Positions 22,965-34,450 of a stretch of 64,000 bases of DNA are shown here, piece after piece. Where the stretch lies: positions 1 through 64,000 of the forward strand of contig JADRCO010000007.1 in the NCBI GenBank assembly GCA_021464525.1, written 5' to 3'. The notes under the pieces were generated by a model, which saw only the letters and a program-made list of their open reading frames with translations, did no database searches and was not told the DNA's origin. The position numbers and the translations under genes are program-made. Within the stretch, counting starts at the first letter, position 1. Every line of letters starts with the position of its first letter. The stretch comes from Rhizophagus sp. LPA8_4_AMF (lineage: Eukaryota; Glomeromycota; Glomeromycetes; Glomerales; Glomeraceae).

Positions 22965-23325
22965 TTTGAAGTTTCTTGATGTAGCATATAATATAATTAT
23001 AGTTTATATTAAGAAAAGTTATATTCTGCGTATATTCGGTGTTTATGTTGACTTTGAATATTAAATTTTTAATCCAAATTAAGCTGATAAAAAGTAAATT
23101 TTGAATTTGAAGATTTGAATTGCATATAAGATCAGAGATCAATAGATCATTTAGTAATCCACAGTAACACAGCATTTTTTATATTTTAATTTGATGTAAG
23201 AACAATGTCTAGATAAGCAAATAAAAAAGCATAACAATGACCGAATGACGTAACCCAAGAATTTTTTGAGTAAAAAATTTACTTTTCCAACCAACTCGCA
23301 CGCGATCTAATAAATATAATACACT
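22965..23325. promoter_or_regulatory. Divergent intergenic region, PEX10 and unknown gene
   Basis: A 361 bp spacer between two outward-pointing start codons, expected to contain both promoters. A TATAATATAA stretch at about 22984-22996 lies close to the PEX10 start. A 98-codon minus-strand frame from 23175 overlaps it and the PEX10 start region but is AT-driven and unlike any family I know. Confidence 0.35.
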
Positions 23326-25076
23326 ATGCAGAACATAACTAGCGAACCTGAAAAAGATGCAACAAAAAGTCTTCAACAACGACTGTCATCAACTTCACTT
23401 TCCACACCAAAACCACATAATATAACAAAAAACCTGGTTACACCCAATAAAGGTTCAACGATAGATGAATCAGACACAGAAGAAGTAGTAGTTGAAGGAG
23501 TGTCCGCAGGTCCTTTAAGTCTACCGGGCTCTTATACAGCACATTCACAAGCTTTAATCACATCACCGAACTTAAATCAAAACTTAATTTTACAAAAGGT
23601 TGCAAACGTAAAAAACGGAAGTGATCTATCTGGAGCTTCTTCGGATTCAGCAGATTCAGAAGTCAGATCAAAAAAAAAGTCAATACCTTATTATGAGTCA
23701 GTTGGTCGTTCGTACAAGGTTCTCGCGGAAGAAAAAGGTTGGAAGAATCCTGATAACACTATATTTCCAATATCTGTAACCAACCTTTGTAATTATGTTC
23801 GCGTTAAGAAGGATACTAATAATTCGAAAAGCGTTGATTGGTATATTGCGGCCCTCAAGAAGTACCAAGAACTCGTATTGAATATCAAGGATTGGGACGA
23901 AGTTCGAAAACACCCGGAAGTGAAACAATTGATGAGCCAGATCAAAGAAATTAATTCAAAGATAGGAAGCGATTCGTCTCCGGGAACTCCCAGCAGTAAA
24001 GATAAGGGTAAAGGAAATACAGAACAATCGATCATCGAGATCAAAAAAGATAATTCAGGATTTCCCAAATCGAATGAAGTTAATTCACAGTTGGGACCTT
24101 TTAGCAATATATCTTTTCAAAATTTTTCTTCGACTAATAAACCACCTGGACCCGCTGAAACTGCGCTTGCTTTACTCGGTTCTGAATTTAATCCCTTTCT
24201 GGTTGATGATGACTCTCTTGGCAGAAGGGATTTATTGACGAAAAAATTAGTTGGTGAGAAATGTATCGAATCGATCAACCTATCTCTTTTTTATTATTCA
24301 TTGTAATTTCTTGTAGATGATGCTTACGAATTTACGAATTATGAGCCAAAATATAACTCTACATTTGATCAAATGTCTGCTACAGATGATGATGAAGATT
24401 ATGTTCCTCCTAAAAGTAAGACTTTATATTGACTTCAGCCTAATTTTAATTATGGTTAACTTATAATTATATTTAGAAAGTAGCTCAGCACGTGGTTATA
24501 TTCCTGATAGAAAAAGTAATTTTATTCTCCATTTAAAAATACAAGTCATTCATTTTAATTACAAAGAATCAAATATTTTTTTTTTCTTTTGTTTTCACAG
24601 GGCGTCGAAAACGATACTTGGACTCAGAGTCACATTCTGATGATGTAATTTTTTTTTTTTATTTAGAATTTTTGGGGGAGAGGAACCTTTTTTTCTTTGC
24701 TAACTATGTTGTTATTTTAGGATGAACCCGAAAGTTTTAAGTCTCGTTATGAGACCTCGCTAAGCATTCTCAAGTCTAAATACATGGATGCTTGTAAAAA
24801 TCATCCTGGTGGATGTTATCAAATTGAAAATGGAAACCATTTTGTACTGAATGACCAAATATTTCGACGTTGGGCTTCACTATGTGTTTGTATTAAAAAA
24901 ATTTATTTGATATTTAGAGAATTTATTTTATTTTATTTTTTTCCTTATTTTATTTCTTAATTTATTTTTATTTCATTTTTTATTAGGCATCTGGTGATGA
25001 TGTAAATGAAGATTCATTGCCATACTCAGAAGAATTGGAAAATGATTTCTCTGAACCTGGATCAATTTCCACTTGA
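23326..25076 (+). CDS. Unrecognised acidic nuclear-type protein with SAM-like helical domain
   Basis: I do not recognise this gene. Seven or so exons give roughly 440 residues. The first ~120 residues are Ser/Thr/Glu-rich and disordered. A compact helical region follows (about 125-215: YYESVGRSYKVLAEEKGW, VTNLCNYVRVKKD, SVDWYIAALKKYQELVLNI, HPEVKQLMSQIKEIN). Its arrangement is reminiscent of the SAM-like DNA-binding domain at the N-terminus of tyrosine recombinases and of some transposon-derived fungal regulators. After a linker with acidic DDDEDY and basic RRRKRYLDSE there is a second small conserved-looking block, KSRYETSLSILKSKY then ACKNHPGGCYQIENGNHFVL and IFRRWASLC, with spaced Cys/His that could bind zinc. 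Several introns are under 90 bp. Function is unknown; a domesticated transposon-derived chromatin protein is a guess. Confidence 0.75.
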
Positions 25077-25309
25077 TTCTTTTATTTTCAAATATGTGAC
25101 AATTAAATAAATTAATTCTATCAGGATAATTTTCTACTATGTTGTATACAGATATCGGTTAAAAATCGGTTTTAGCAAAGCTTACGTACGATATTATTTT
25201 TATTTTAATAATGTAAAATTATTATTGTAAATAGATATTTCTAATTAGAACTTTTTTTTTAAATAATTTGATTTAACATATAATTTGATATTATTTATAT
25301 TTTTTCCTG

Positions 25310-26431
25310 TTATATACCATACATATTTCTAGTATTTTCTCTTGCGTGCTTCATTATTTCATCTAATTCCATTCCTTTAAGTTGAGCAATTCTTTCAGCA
25401 ATTAAAGGTATCATTCCAGAATGACAAACAGTGACTTTACTATCAGATCTCTTATTTCTATTTAATTTAGCTGGAATCATGTAAGGAGCGTCAGTCTCCA
25501 ATAAAAACCTATTTAAAGGAACAATATCTCTAATAATATTTTGAGTATTTTTAGCTGAACCAAAAGTAACAACACCAGTTATACCAATATAAAGGTTAGG
25601 AAAATAATCTAATAGTTTCTTTGCAAATTGGGGAGAATCGGTAAAACAATGAACATGAATTTTCCACTCTTTTGGTACAAAACCATTTAATATATCCCAC
25701 GTATCTTCTTCAGCCTCACGAGTATGTATAACTAAAGGTTTTTTTAATTCAATGGCTTTTTCAATTTGTTTTACCAAAACATTTTTTTGAATATCTCTAG
25801 AAGAATTATTATAATGATAATCTAAACCAATTTCACCAAAAGCAATACACTTTGGATGTTTAAGAATTTGTATCATATTATTTTCAATATAATCATTATA
25901 ATCTTTTGCATTATGTGGATGTACTCCGACCGCTAAATAGATGAAAGGTACATCCGCCATTTTTTTCCAATCCAAATATGTATCTGGAAATATTTCATTT
26001 GAATTAAATGATAATGGATCACATAATACATTTATACAACTTTCAAAATTTGATGGAAAATGATCTTGTTTTAATATTTCATATGAAGTTACATTAAACT
26101 TGGCAGGTAATTTGTCTAAAACGTAATGTAAATGTGTATGCGAGTCCACATAAGGTACTTTTGAAATTGAAAGTTGTTCTTTTGTTGGAAGAGTTGTTGG
26201 ATATCTTTGTGTCCAATGAGTCGTAGAATTATTATTATTATTATAGTTTCTATTATTTGAATTTTTTTTAGGTGAGGAATAAGGAGGCGTATGTGAACCC
26301 TTATCATTATTATTATAATTATTTGAATTCTCTGACATTGTAAAAAAAAATTTTTTTATGGAATTTTTTAAGATTAAAAATTTATTATTCTTAAAAATTT
26401 TTTTCGAAAGAGCCGAGTTTATATTACACAT
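25310..26431 (-). CDS. TatD-family metal-dependent hydrolase/deoxyribonuclease
   Basis: TatD proteins are TIM-barrel, two-metal enzymes with 3'-exonuclease activity on DNA, linked to repair and apoptotic DNA breakdown. This intronless frame encodes 373 residues. The metal-binding residues sit in the expected order: VDSHTHLHY, FGEIGLDYH (Glu ligand), LVIHTREAEED, IHVHCFTDS and LLETDAPYM. Sequence between motifs resembles TATDN2-type eukaryotic members more than bacterial TatD. The first 31 residues (to a second Met, MSENSNN) are basic and hydrophobic and could be a mitochondrial presequence; if not used, translation would start at about 26338. An Asn-rich tract (encoded by ATT/AAT repeats near 26230-26330) follows. 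It is convergent with the unrecognised gene upstream. Confidence 0.86.
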   Translation of the reverse strand: MCNINSALSKKIFKNNKFLILKNSIKKFFFTMSENSNNYNNNDKGSHTPPYSSPKKNSNNRNYNNNNNSTTHWTQRYPTTLPTKEQLSISKVPYVDSHTHLHYVLDKLPAKFNVTSYEILKQDHFPSNFESCINVLCDPLSFNSNEIFPDTYLDWKKMADVPFIYLAVGVHPHNAKDYNDYIENNMIQILKHPKCIAFGEIGLDYHYNNSSRDIQKNVLVKQIEKAIELKKPLVIHTREAEEDTWDILNGFVPKEWKIHVHCFTDSPQFAKKLLDYFPNLYIGITGVVTFGSAKNTQNIIRDIVPLNRFLLETDAPYMIPAKLNRNKRSDSKVTVCHSGMIPLIAERIAQLKGMELDEIMKHARENTRNMYGI

Positions 26432-28409
26432 TTTTTAATGGGTATCGAAAAAAATTAGGAGGAGTCTTTTGTGGTCTTTACTCCATTGATAATAGACCGC
26501 AGAAAATTGTGTAACTATAATGAAACAAATACTGATTAAGATCGTTACACTAATAGACCATTTTCTGGCCAAATTGACGCAGTAAACGTAAAATGATTCA
26601 ACTTAGTTCTTTTGGTGAGGGTTCTTTTGGTGAGAGTTTGTGGCCAAACCTCAAAAAAATTTAGTAAGTATCAATAAGTTACTTTTCTGTTATTAAATTT
26701 TTTTTTTAATGAATAATTGAATCATTTAAAAAAAATTATTCAAGATTTACAAGATTTAATTGCATCTTTTTAAAGTTTCTTTCTGATGATCGTCAATCTC
26801 ATTTATTATTATTAAAAAAATGCCGGCATTAAAAGAATTGAACAATAACAGGTTACAATACATATTGTTATTACATTTTTCATGTGTTAAAATTTTACTG
26901 CGTATGAGGCCAAAAATTTTGTGATAAACTATATCGTAATTAATTTCTTGGTGTGTCGAATAATTTTTTTATTTAAAATTAAATAATTTAAGCGTCAGTG
27001 TACTGTACACCGATTACAAGAGGTAAGTGTTAGATATAATATAAGTAAATTTATAAAAAAAAAAAAGAGTATCGAAATCATAAAATAAATTTAAAATATA
27101 TTATTAAATATAGTAATTCATAGCGAAAATGAATTTAAATCGCAAGAATTATTTTTGATTAAATCAGTAGAGCTTCCGTGGAAATAGATTGACATTTAAA
27201 GAATCACCAGCAGCAACAGACGTATTACTTTATTGTTAATATCGTAGCAGAACAACAGATTTCTCAGGATTCTTCTGACATGATTGTTTAAAATTTATTC
27301 ATTTCGTTATTGGTTGGTTATTTCTCTTGTATTGCATTTCTAAATGATTTTGATTTAAATCCGGTAAAGATTTTTTATCTGCGATTATTTCATATTCGAA
27401 AATTTCAATCTTAATTTGAATCAACGCTGTAATGATATTGATGTTACGTGATATATGTATAATCTTTAATCCTTGAGAAAATTTTTAGAAATGAGATTTT
27501 AAAAAATTATAAAGTGATCTTACGATGCGCGGATGATTGGCATGTACAATAAAACATTCATATATAAGCAGGATGAATTCTGTACGTATAAATTGACCGA
27601 TTTTTCAAGATCGAGCAAACAACTTCAATTTCCAATAATTATACATTCAGTACGTTTTCTCTTCATTAAAGTTAGCGGCCAATGTTGGTAAATAAATTTG
27701 AATTGATACATATTATAGAACTGGGAGAAGTATATTGATATCTAATTTCGAACATTAAATCCATGATTTCGTATACGAGATTTTCCTTTGTCCGGACAAA
27801 ATTTTGACAGACAATAATGATATTTAATTTAAAGAAATATAATTGAGAAATTAATTAAATTTTTTATTGAGAGACTTAATTCAGTAGGTTTGTAGTAATT
27901 ATTCGTACTTAAGTTTATATAGCATTTACACAATTTAGGAAATAGAAAATTGTAACTTAGCATTATAATAAGATAGTAGTCATAGTACATTAAGGCAATT
28001 AATAATCTTGATATTCAAATTTTTTGTAACTGAAATAAACGGGCGACAGCAAATACAACTTTTAAGAGAAATTCATAGTCGATATACCACTTCTGATCTC
28101 TTTTTTTTTCACTATATTATAATATAATATAAGTTCGTCAGATGGCGTCTTTGATCTGTGCAACATCCCAAAATTTGGATTTTTACTGTATCTCGCCAAA
28201 TATTCTATTTCATAATTTACGTATAATAAATAAATAAATAAAATTATATATATATTAAATATTTTTAATGGGTATCTAAACAAATAAACAGTCAAAATAT
28301 TAATACAAATATGTAATTATTGTATGAATCCACGACCACACTTTATAGATTTAATAAATTAAATTAATATGTATTCTTATTAATGATACAAATCATATGT
28401 AGTAAATCT
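26432..28409. other. Gene-poor region before the Asn/Gln-rich cluster
   Basis: About 2 kb with no supported gene. It contains the TatD-family promoter near 26440-26650 (with a direct repeat TTCTTTTGGTGAG at about 26609 and 26621) and otherwise AT-rich sequence. A 77-codon minus-strand frame at 28062-28295 includes a segment (RYSKNPNFGMLHRSKTP) that looks like decayed repeat DNA rather than a gene. Confidence 0.45.
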
Positions 28410-28970
28410 TTAACCATAAAAATTGTTAAATCTAAGAGAATTTTGTTGTTGTTGTTGTTGTTGTTGCTGTTGCTGTTGAAATTGGGGTTGAAAGTTATTC
28501 GTAATAAAATGTTGATTATTAGAAACATTAGAATTTACATAACTTTCATTAACAGAATTTCCACCGATATTGGAGATCAATTGATTTTGATTTAATTGTG
28601 ACGCGATGGAATTTATAACGTCCAGCTTATTATTTAAATTCATATTAAGATTAGACTTTGGTCTAATAATAATTTCATATCCAGGAATTTCGAATTTAAT
28701 GTCGACACATTGATTTACATCTTGTTGAGGAGGAATGTTTGGTGAATTAACAGAATATGGTAAACTATTAGTAGCATACTGCTGCGGTGCATAGGAATAA
28801 TCCGGATAAACTGAATTAAGAGAGTTTACACATGGTGTTGGAGAAATAATATCATTGTTAGTCATGGTCGGAAAAGGAATATATTGAACTTGATTATCGT
28901 TAGTTAATTGTTGTAAATTATTGTTATCAAACTTGTCATAAAAAGATCCGGCGAAATTGGATTTATTCAT
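28410..28970 (-). CDS. Asn/Gln-rich FEIPG-core family protein, copy A
   Basis: I know no named family for this 186-residue, single-exon protein, but it has three relatives in the window. Most of it is Asn, Gln, Ser, Tyr and Pro, with no signal peptide, membrane segment or known domain. The only compact block is at 93-106, FEIPGYEIIIRPKS, preceded by Gln-rich linker. Downstream is the family's C-terminal block NNQHFITNNF, then a run of about 12 Gln encoded by a TTG/TGC (CAA/CAG) microsatellite, then NSLRFNNFYG. Low complexity plus a short amphipathic strand pair suggests a prion-like or condensate-forming protein, or a scaffold in which the core binds a partner; both are inference. Intact frame, ordinary start in a TTTAAAAATG context. 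Confidence 0.7.
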   Translation of the reverse strand: MNKSNFAGSFYDKFDNNNLQQLTNDNQVQYIPFPTMTNNDIISPTPCVNSLNSVYPDYSYAPQQYATNSLPYSVNSPNIPPQQDVNQCVDIKFEIPGYEIIIRPKSNLNMNLNNKLDVINSIASQLNQNQLISNIGGNSVNESYVNSNVSNNQHFITNNFQPQFQQQQQQQQQQQQNSLRFNNFYG

Positions 28971-30256
28971 TTTTAAATAATTTAATAATAGTAAATATGG
29001 GATGTCAAAATAAAATTTATTAAGTTGAAATTTGGAATGAAATTAATTCAGGCATACTGATCAGACTTTTATAATACTTTTTCAATTTCAGTTTTTTACA
29101 GTTTTCAACCTAATGCAGTAAATGTTTTGTAGATTGTCCGTATTTTATTATAAATCTTCTTTCAACTTCTTTCATTGTTTATTTCTAACTACCTTTTGCA
29201 GTTGCCTAATGCAGATAGCTTCATTTATCATTTCTTTATTGTAAAACTCCTTTCATTGTTCCATTGCTTCTATATACATCGTCTATCTTCGTCTATCACT
29301 AATGTGATTTGGATATTTATATTCATAACGTTGTGCCGGGATTTAATAAACGACATGACAATCGTGACCCAGCAAGCCAAAAGTTTCTTGCCGAATATAG
29401 GAATGGTGATATCATAATTATATAACTTTTTTTGGGATATCAAAATAATTTGCGAAATGTTCTGTGTAACATTGATATTCTATTAATAATTATGAATGAA
29501 TTCTAGTTCGATTCGTACGATTTAAAGATTATTATTCATAAAAATCTTATTTTTGCATTTCAACAATTTTAATTTGTAAATATTCTTCACCAATTTTCGA
29601 TAAAGCGACATTTTCATAGAAAATGTTTCATAGAAAATGTACAAGTGCAATATTAATATTATTTCATAATAACGGAAAATTATCTTTTAATCATACATTT
29701 TGTTTTATTTTCTTCTGTGACACGAACTGCCCAGAAAACCTGCATAATATATTTCTCATTTTATAATAGTACAAATTTAGGTTTCTACAGCATTAATATT
29801 TATTTGTCTTATTTTTAACTCAGTGGCGGTATTTTATTTTAACCAGCCCCAGTTTTCTTGTAAATCCTTACCAAAAATTTGTTTAAACATAATGTCATTT
29901 TCTTCAAAAATGATTAAGGAATGTCTTGGCAATATACCTAAAATAAAACAAAGGTTACTTTATATGGATTTTGAATTGATGAAACTTGTGTAATTATAAT
30001 ATGAATGTTTAGGTTTTAAATATTTAAATGTGAATGTTGGGTTACATTACAAGTTCCGTATTCCGATTGCCACACTTTTAAATACAAAGAGTAATCTTGA
30101 CCAACCATTTTTTTCCGTTTTTTTCTTTTTTTTTCACGCCACATCTATATTAATCCTACTAATACTAAAAAAAAATTTTAAATTTCTTTTAAAATTCTAT
30201 TATTTTCTATTTCTCTTTTACTATTATAATCAAATACTTTTTTTTCGCGTTAAAAT
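28971..30256. other. Intergenic region, copy A to C2 gene
   Basis: About 1.3 kb. Divergent promoters of copy A and the C2-domain gene are expected at its ends. An 80-codon plus-strand frame (29175-29417) and a 76-codon frame (30030-30260) look like AT-driven noise. A short minus-strand segment around 29840-29940 reads like a terminal exon and is listed separately. Confidence 0.4.
29843..29941 (-). other. Possible orphan terminal exon or gene fragment
   Basis: On the minus strand a good 3' splice site (pyrimidine-rich stretch ending TTTTAG, about 29938-29945) is followed by a non-low-complexity reading, LPRHSLIIFEENDIMFKQIF then GKDLQENWGWLK and a stop. Upstream on that strand I find no matching exon. 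It may be the tail of a decayed gene or repeat-derived protein; I do not recognise it. Confidence 0.25.
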
Positions 30257-31850
30257 ATGACTGAACAAAAAAGACTTGGTACGCTTATAGTTGTTGCCAT
30301 GGAGGCGGTAAGCACATCAAAATATTTTTTACTCCATTTCCTTAGCTAAGAAATAAATGTTTTAGCTCAAAAAAAAAATATGTTGTTTAGTATAATATTT
30401 TAACTGAACACTCTGTTATAGCGTAGTTTTTTTAAATAACGTATTATATTTACCTTTTTAATATGATATAGAGGAATTTAAGTACTCGCGATATTGTTGG
30501 AAAAGGAGATCCATTTGTTGCTTTTCATTTGGATGGTGATTCAAAAAGGATAAGAGCCGAAAAAAGAGGTGGCCAACACCCTAAATGGGACGAAGAAGTA
30601 CGTTTTAGTGTTATGAAGAATACCTCTAAAAAAATGAAGATTCAGGCGTTTAATGACGATAAACGGGATCCTGTTCTTATTGGGGACGCAACCATAGATT
30701 TATCTGAAGTTTTGGAAAAATCCGAATGGGATGGTAAGTTTACTAATTACTCTTCTATTAATTAATTTCAAATAAATCTTAAATTAATTTTTTAATTATA
30801 ATTATGATAGCATGGCATGAAATTAATTATCGTAGCAAGTATGCCGGCGAAGTTTCACTTGAGATGACATTTTATTATGACGTAAGTTAAATTTTTTAGA
30901 ATAATTTTTTTTTTTTAAAAAAAAAAAAAAATTGAATGATTATAATAACTTAATTCTAAAATTATAGGAACCTCCACCACAGAAACTTGTACATAATCAA
31001 CCTGTACATAGTAATTCTTTACCTCCCCAAACACAAACACCAAATTCGTACCCAAATTCAGCATCTCACATTGCTCCTCCTCCAGTTGTGAATAAACCTA
31101 TATCTGCTCCATCTGCTTATCCTCCATCAAATGTTTATCCCCCTACTTCTACAACTCCAAATGTTTATCCTCTTCCTAATTCTTCAAATGTTTATCCTCC
31201 TCCTAATTCTTCAAATGTTTATCCTCCTCCTAGTTCTACAGCTCCTTCAAATGTTTATCCTCCTAATACAGCTCCTTCAAATGTTTATCCTCCCCATAAT
31301 TCTCCTCCCCAATCTCAACCACCACAATTCTTTGGTCCTAATCGAACGCAATCACCTGTTTCTACTTCTCAATATCCTCCAGCGGTAACTAATGTTAAAT
31401 TTATTATTATTGTTATTATTATTATTATTATTATTAGAAAGGTTTATTAATTAAAATACTTCTTTATTCTTGAAATAGACATCTCCAGCAAATGTATACC
31501 CACCACCTCCACAATCACAAGGTTTTCCTCCTGCTTATCCACCGATATCTTCTCCACCGGTATCTTCTTCTTCATCTTTTAGGCCAATTAATGCTCCTAT
31601 TCGACACGATAGTGGTAATTTGGCTTTCCCGATACCGATTCCAACTCCCATTACCGGCAATAGTTCATATCCTCAATCTGGTGTTTATCCACCCAGTAAC
31701 TATCCACCTAATAATAATCCTTACCCACCACCTAATAACATTTATCCTCCTCCAGTTTCTGGTGGAAATATATATCCACCACCTCAAAATACCTTTAATC
31801 AAGGTTACCCACCAAATCCTTACCCGCCAAGTGGTGGTGGGTACTATTAA
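30257..31850 (+). CDS. C2-domain, proline-rich protein resembling Inn1/Fic1
   Basis: The protein has an N-terminal C2 domain (about 5-125) and a long Pro-rich tail, the layout of Inn1/Fic1, which link the actomyosin ring to septum synthesis through SH3 partners. The reading starts MTEQKRLGTLIVVAMEARNL across the first intron, then STRDIVGKGDPFVAFHLDG, GGQHPKWDEEVRFSV, IQAFNDDKRDPVLIGDATIDL and YAGEVSLEMTFYYD. The tail has a degenerate tandem NVYPPP(N/S)S repeat (about 31120-31300), further YPP motifs, and ends GYPPNPYPPSGGGYY. The Asp residues that bind calcium in classical C2 domains are only partly present. Five exons. Generic C2 proteins with Pro-rich tails (for example extended BAP-like proteins) are the alternative, so I give no symbol. 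Confidence 0.8.
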
Positions 31851-32207
31851 ATTTAGTTTAATGGGGATATAATAATGAATGGACAATTATATAAATTATT
31901 ATCAAGTTAAATTATTAATTTGGTCTATTAAATTTTTTTTTATATAATAGTTATTGTAAATTTCTTCTCATAATGTTAAATTATAGAATCTATATTTGAT
32001 TTATACACACATATATATAATATTATATACTATATACCATTGATATTTTATTTATTAAATTAAAAATTCTCATTTTTTTTATTAAACTATGTATTAATTA
32101 TAAATTGTCTTTTAAAGAGTATACAAAATATATTATATTTTCTTTTTATACTAAATAATATATAATAATATCAAATAATACATAATTAATATTAATAATG
32201 ATTAATA

Positions 32208-33413
32208 TCAATATTCCCAAGGTAGTTTATCAGGGTATAATTGTATCCGATCTTCAGGACAATAATTAAGTAATGGAGATAATTCTGGACAACTAATTTG
32301 GTAAGGATGGCTATCAAAAAAAAAAAAAAAAAAAAAATAAAAAAATTAAAATATATATATATATAATTAGAAATTTGAATGTGGATCATCAAATGCTTAC
32401 CTTCTTCTATAAGGATTTCTAGTTAATTTTTTATCTAATAATTTACCATGACAACCATATAAATCCTGTTTAAAGGGTCCCAAAGAATTGACACTCTAAA
32501 AAGAATAAAAAAAAAAAAATTTAATAATTTTTTTAATAATAATTTCAAAATGAGTATTATTAAATAAATATAGAGTATAATAATTACCTCACCAACAAAT
32601 CTACCTAAAGGACTTGTATTATCAGGATCAATACCAATATAATTAAATCTATCTAAAGGAAATTTCAACGCGAATCTATGTAATTCTAAAAACCTTTTCT
32701 TTTTAAATTGAAAACCTATTACAGTTATATTTCTTGGATAACTATTTGTATACTCATTAAATCTACATATTGAGAATAATAAATTTTCATATGAATCTCT
32801 CGCATATTCTTCAGTTATTATTCTTGTATTTAATGATGTGGTGGAATTTATGGTTGAAGATAAATTAAGGTTAAGTGATTGCGCTAATATCTAAAAAAAA
32901 AAAAAAAATAATATTAGAAAAAAAGGAATTTTCTTTTTAAATATATAAAAAATAATTATTGGTAACTAACATAATAACTTTGTGCTTCACTTCGTGGTCC
33001 AGCGGATGGTCTAGTTTGCCCTCTTTTAAATTTTTTTTTAAAAAAAAAAAAATAAAATAAGAATTTTTCAAAATAAAAAGTTCTTTCTTTTTCTTTAATA
33101 ACTAATAATATATAACCTTACCCGCTAAATATTAATAAAGATTCATCATTTTCTTTAACTAATTCAATTCCTTTTTTAACATGATTAATAAAAGCTTTAA
33201 CTTGACCATTTCCTTTTTGATAATCTTCTAAAATCCAATTTTCTTCATTCTCCTCATTTCCTATTTCATGATTATTATTACCACCACCCAAATAAATTGC
33301 GTGACCTGTTACGATAATTAAATCTTTTAATTTAGGGTATGATACATTAGGTAAAAAAATTTGGGTTGAATTATTATATAAAATTTCTTTATTATTACTA
33401 TCATTATTATTAC

Positions 33414-33453
<40 letters not shown>

Positions 33454-33645
33454 TTCTGATATAAGATATTCTAAATCATCTTCTAAATAACAATTAATAA
33501 AATGATATAAATTAATCGTTATAGAACATATTATTAATATAGTAAAAAATCCGAATAATATATTACTTTTTAAAGTTTTATTTAAAAAGAATCTATTTGG
33601 TGATGATAAAGTTGGTTGAGAATTAAATAATGGTAATAATGACAT
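32208..33645 (-). CDS. DUF218-domain single-pass membrane protein
   Basis: Four exons encode roughly 340 residues. One transmembrane helix lies at about 29-51 (ILFGFFTILIICSITINLYH). An Asn-rich tract follows, encoded by an (ATT)n microsatellite at about 33400-33455. The DUF218 (YdcF-like) fold then reads LKDLIIVTGHAIYLGGG, ESLLIFSGGQTRPSAGPRSE AQSYY, TEEYARDSYENLLFSICRF, ITVIGFQFKKKRF, LHRFALKFP and DRFNYIGIDP. The set GGxTR, SEAxSY and TxEYARDSxEN is typical of fungal DUF218 proteins, whose biochemical role is unsettled. The C-terminal 50 residues include SCPELSPLLNYCPEDRI with two Cys that could pair in the secretory lumen. Convergent with the C2 gene. Confidence 0.85.
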
Positions 33646-34303
33646 TTTTAAAAAATATATATTCTTTGCTTCCCTCCTTTTTTTTTTTAAAAAAAAAGAG
33701 AAAAGAAAAGAAAAGAAAAGAAATCCCTTTTTTTTTTGAAGGGATTTTTTTTTTAAGCGAATAGTATAAATAACAACTGCAGAATGTAAATCTTTTTACT
33801 ATTGGTCAGTTGATATTCGAATTTTTTTTTTTATGTTACATGAATTATAATTTTTTATATCAAACTTGTTAATTTAGCTGGATATAAATAGGGTATTAAA
33901 TTATAAATTATACAATATACATTACACAAGTACAATATATGAACTATAAATAAACATAAATACGGTAAATGTGTGATATTCTCTAACCCGGTTTTGGAAG
34001 TAAAAACAAAGCTCAAAGAGTCTTAATAGAATTTCCAAATAAGAGAAATTGTAAATTTTATTTATCCAATGATTCTTTTAATTTTTGAAACTTTCATGAT
34101 TCATCATGTTACAACAATTTCAACAACAACTGCAGCAACAACTGCAATATGCAAAAACAATTACGTTCAAAAGCTTATTGATCTCGCTCAGCCTATTAGG
34201 ACCATTACGATCTTGGTAGACCGTTATTTTGTCAGTAAAAAGGATGTGGATAAAATACGGTTATGTATAAAAGTAATACGTTTACTCTCCCATCCAATAA
34301 TTA

Positions 34304-34450
34304 CCTTGTTTTATTAAAATTAAGCACCCCTCGAAAATAAGCACCTCCTAAATTCTTTATGCAAAAGTTAGTATCAAAAATAAGCATTACCCCAAACTTT
34401 TCGACCAAAATTCTCGCAAAATAAGGGTGCTTAATTTCGATAAAATGCGG
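34304..34450. mobile_element. MITE of pogo/Tc1-mariner type with TA target site
   Basis: A 147 bp element. The ends are imperfect inverted repeats of about 26 bp, with an exact AAATTAAGCACCC / GGGTGCTTAATTT core (about 34316-34330 and 34424-34437). It is flanked by TA on both sides (34302-34303 and 34451-34452), the duplication expected of Tc1/mariner-superfamily elements. Internal AAGCACCTCC and AAGCATTACCCC segments are subterminal repeats. No coding capacity. Confidence 0.65.

Noticed and set aside
28062-28295. Minus-strand frame with RYSKNPNFGMLHRSKTP
   Set aside because: Looks repeat-derived but I could not tie it to a named element or a gene; too short to call.
33695-33720. GAAAA microsatellite and nearby CCCTTTTTTTTTTGAAGGGA hairpin as terminator
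   Set aside because: Lies upstream of the DUF218 start, not at a gene end; simple sequence explains it.
34069-34317. 82-codon frame with a Gln-rich reading in another frame (TTACAACAATTTCAACAACAACTG)
   Set aside because: Considered as another FEIPG-family C-terminus because of the Gln run, but nothing else of the family is present; the CAA repeat alone is not evidence.
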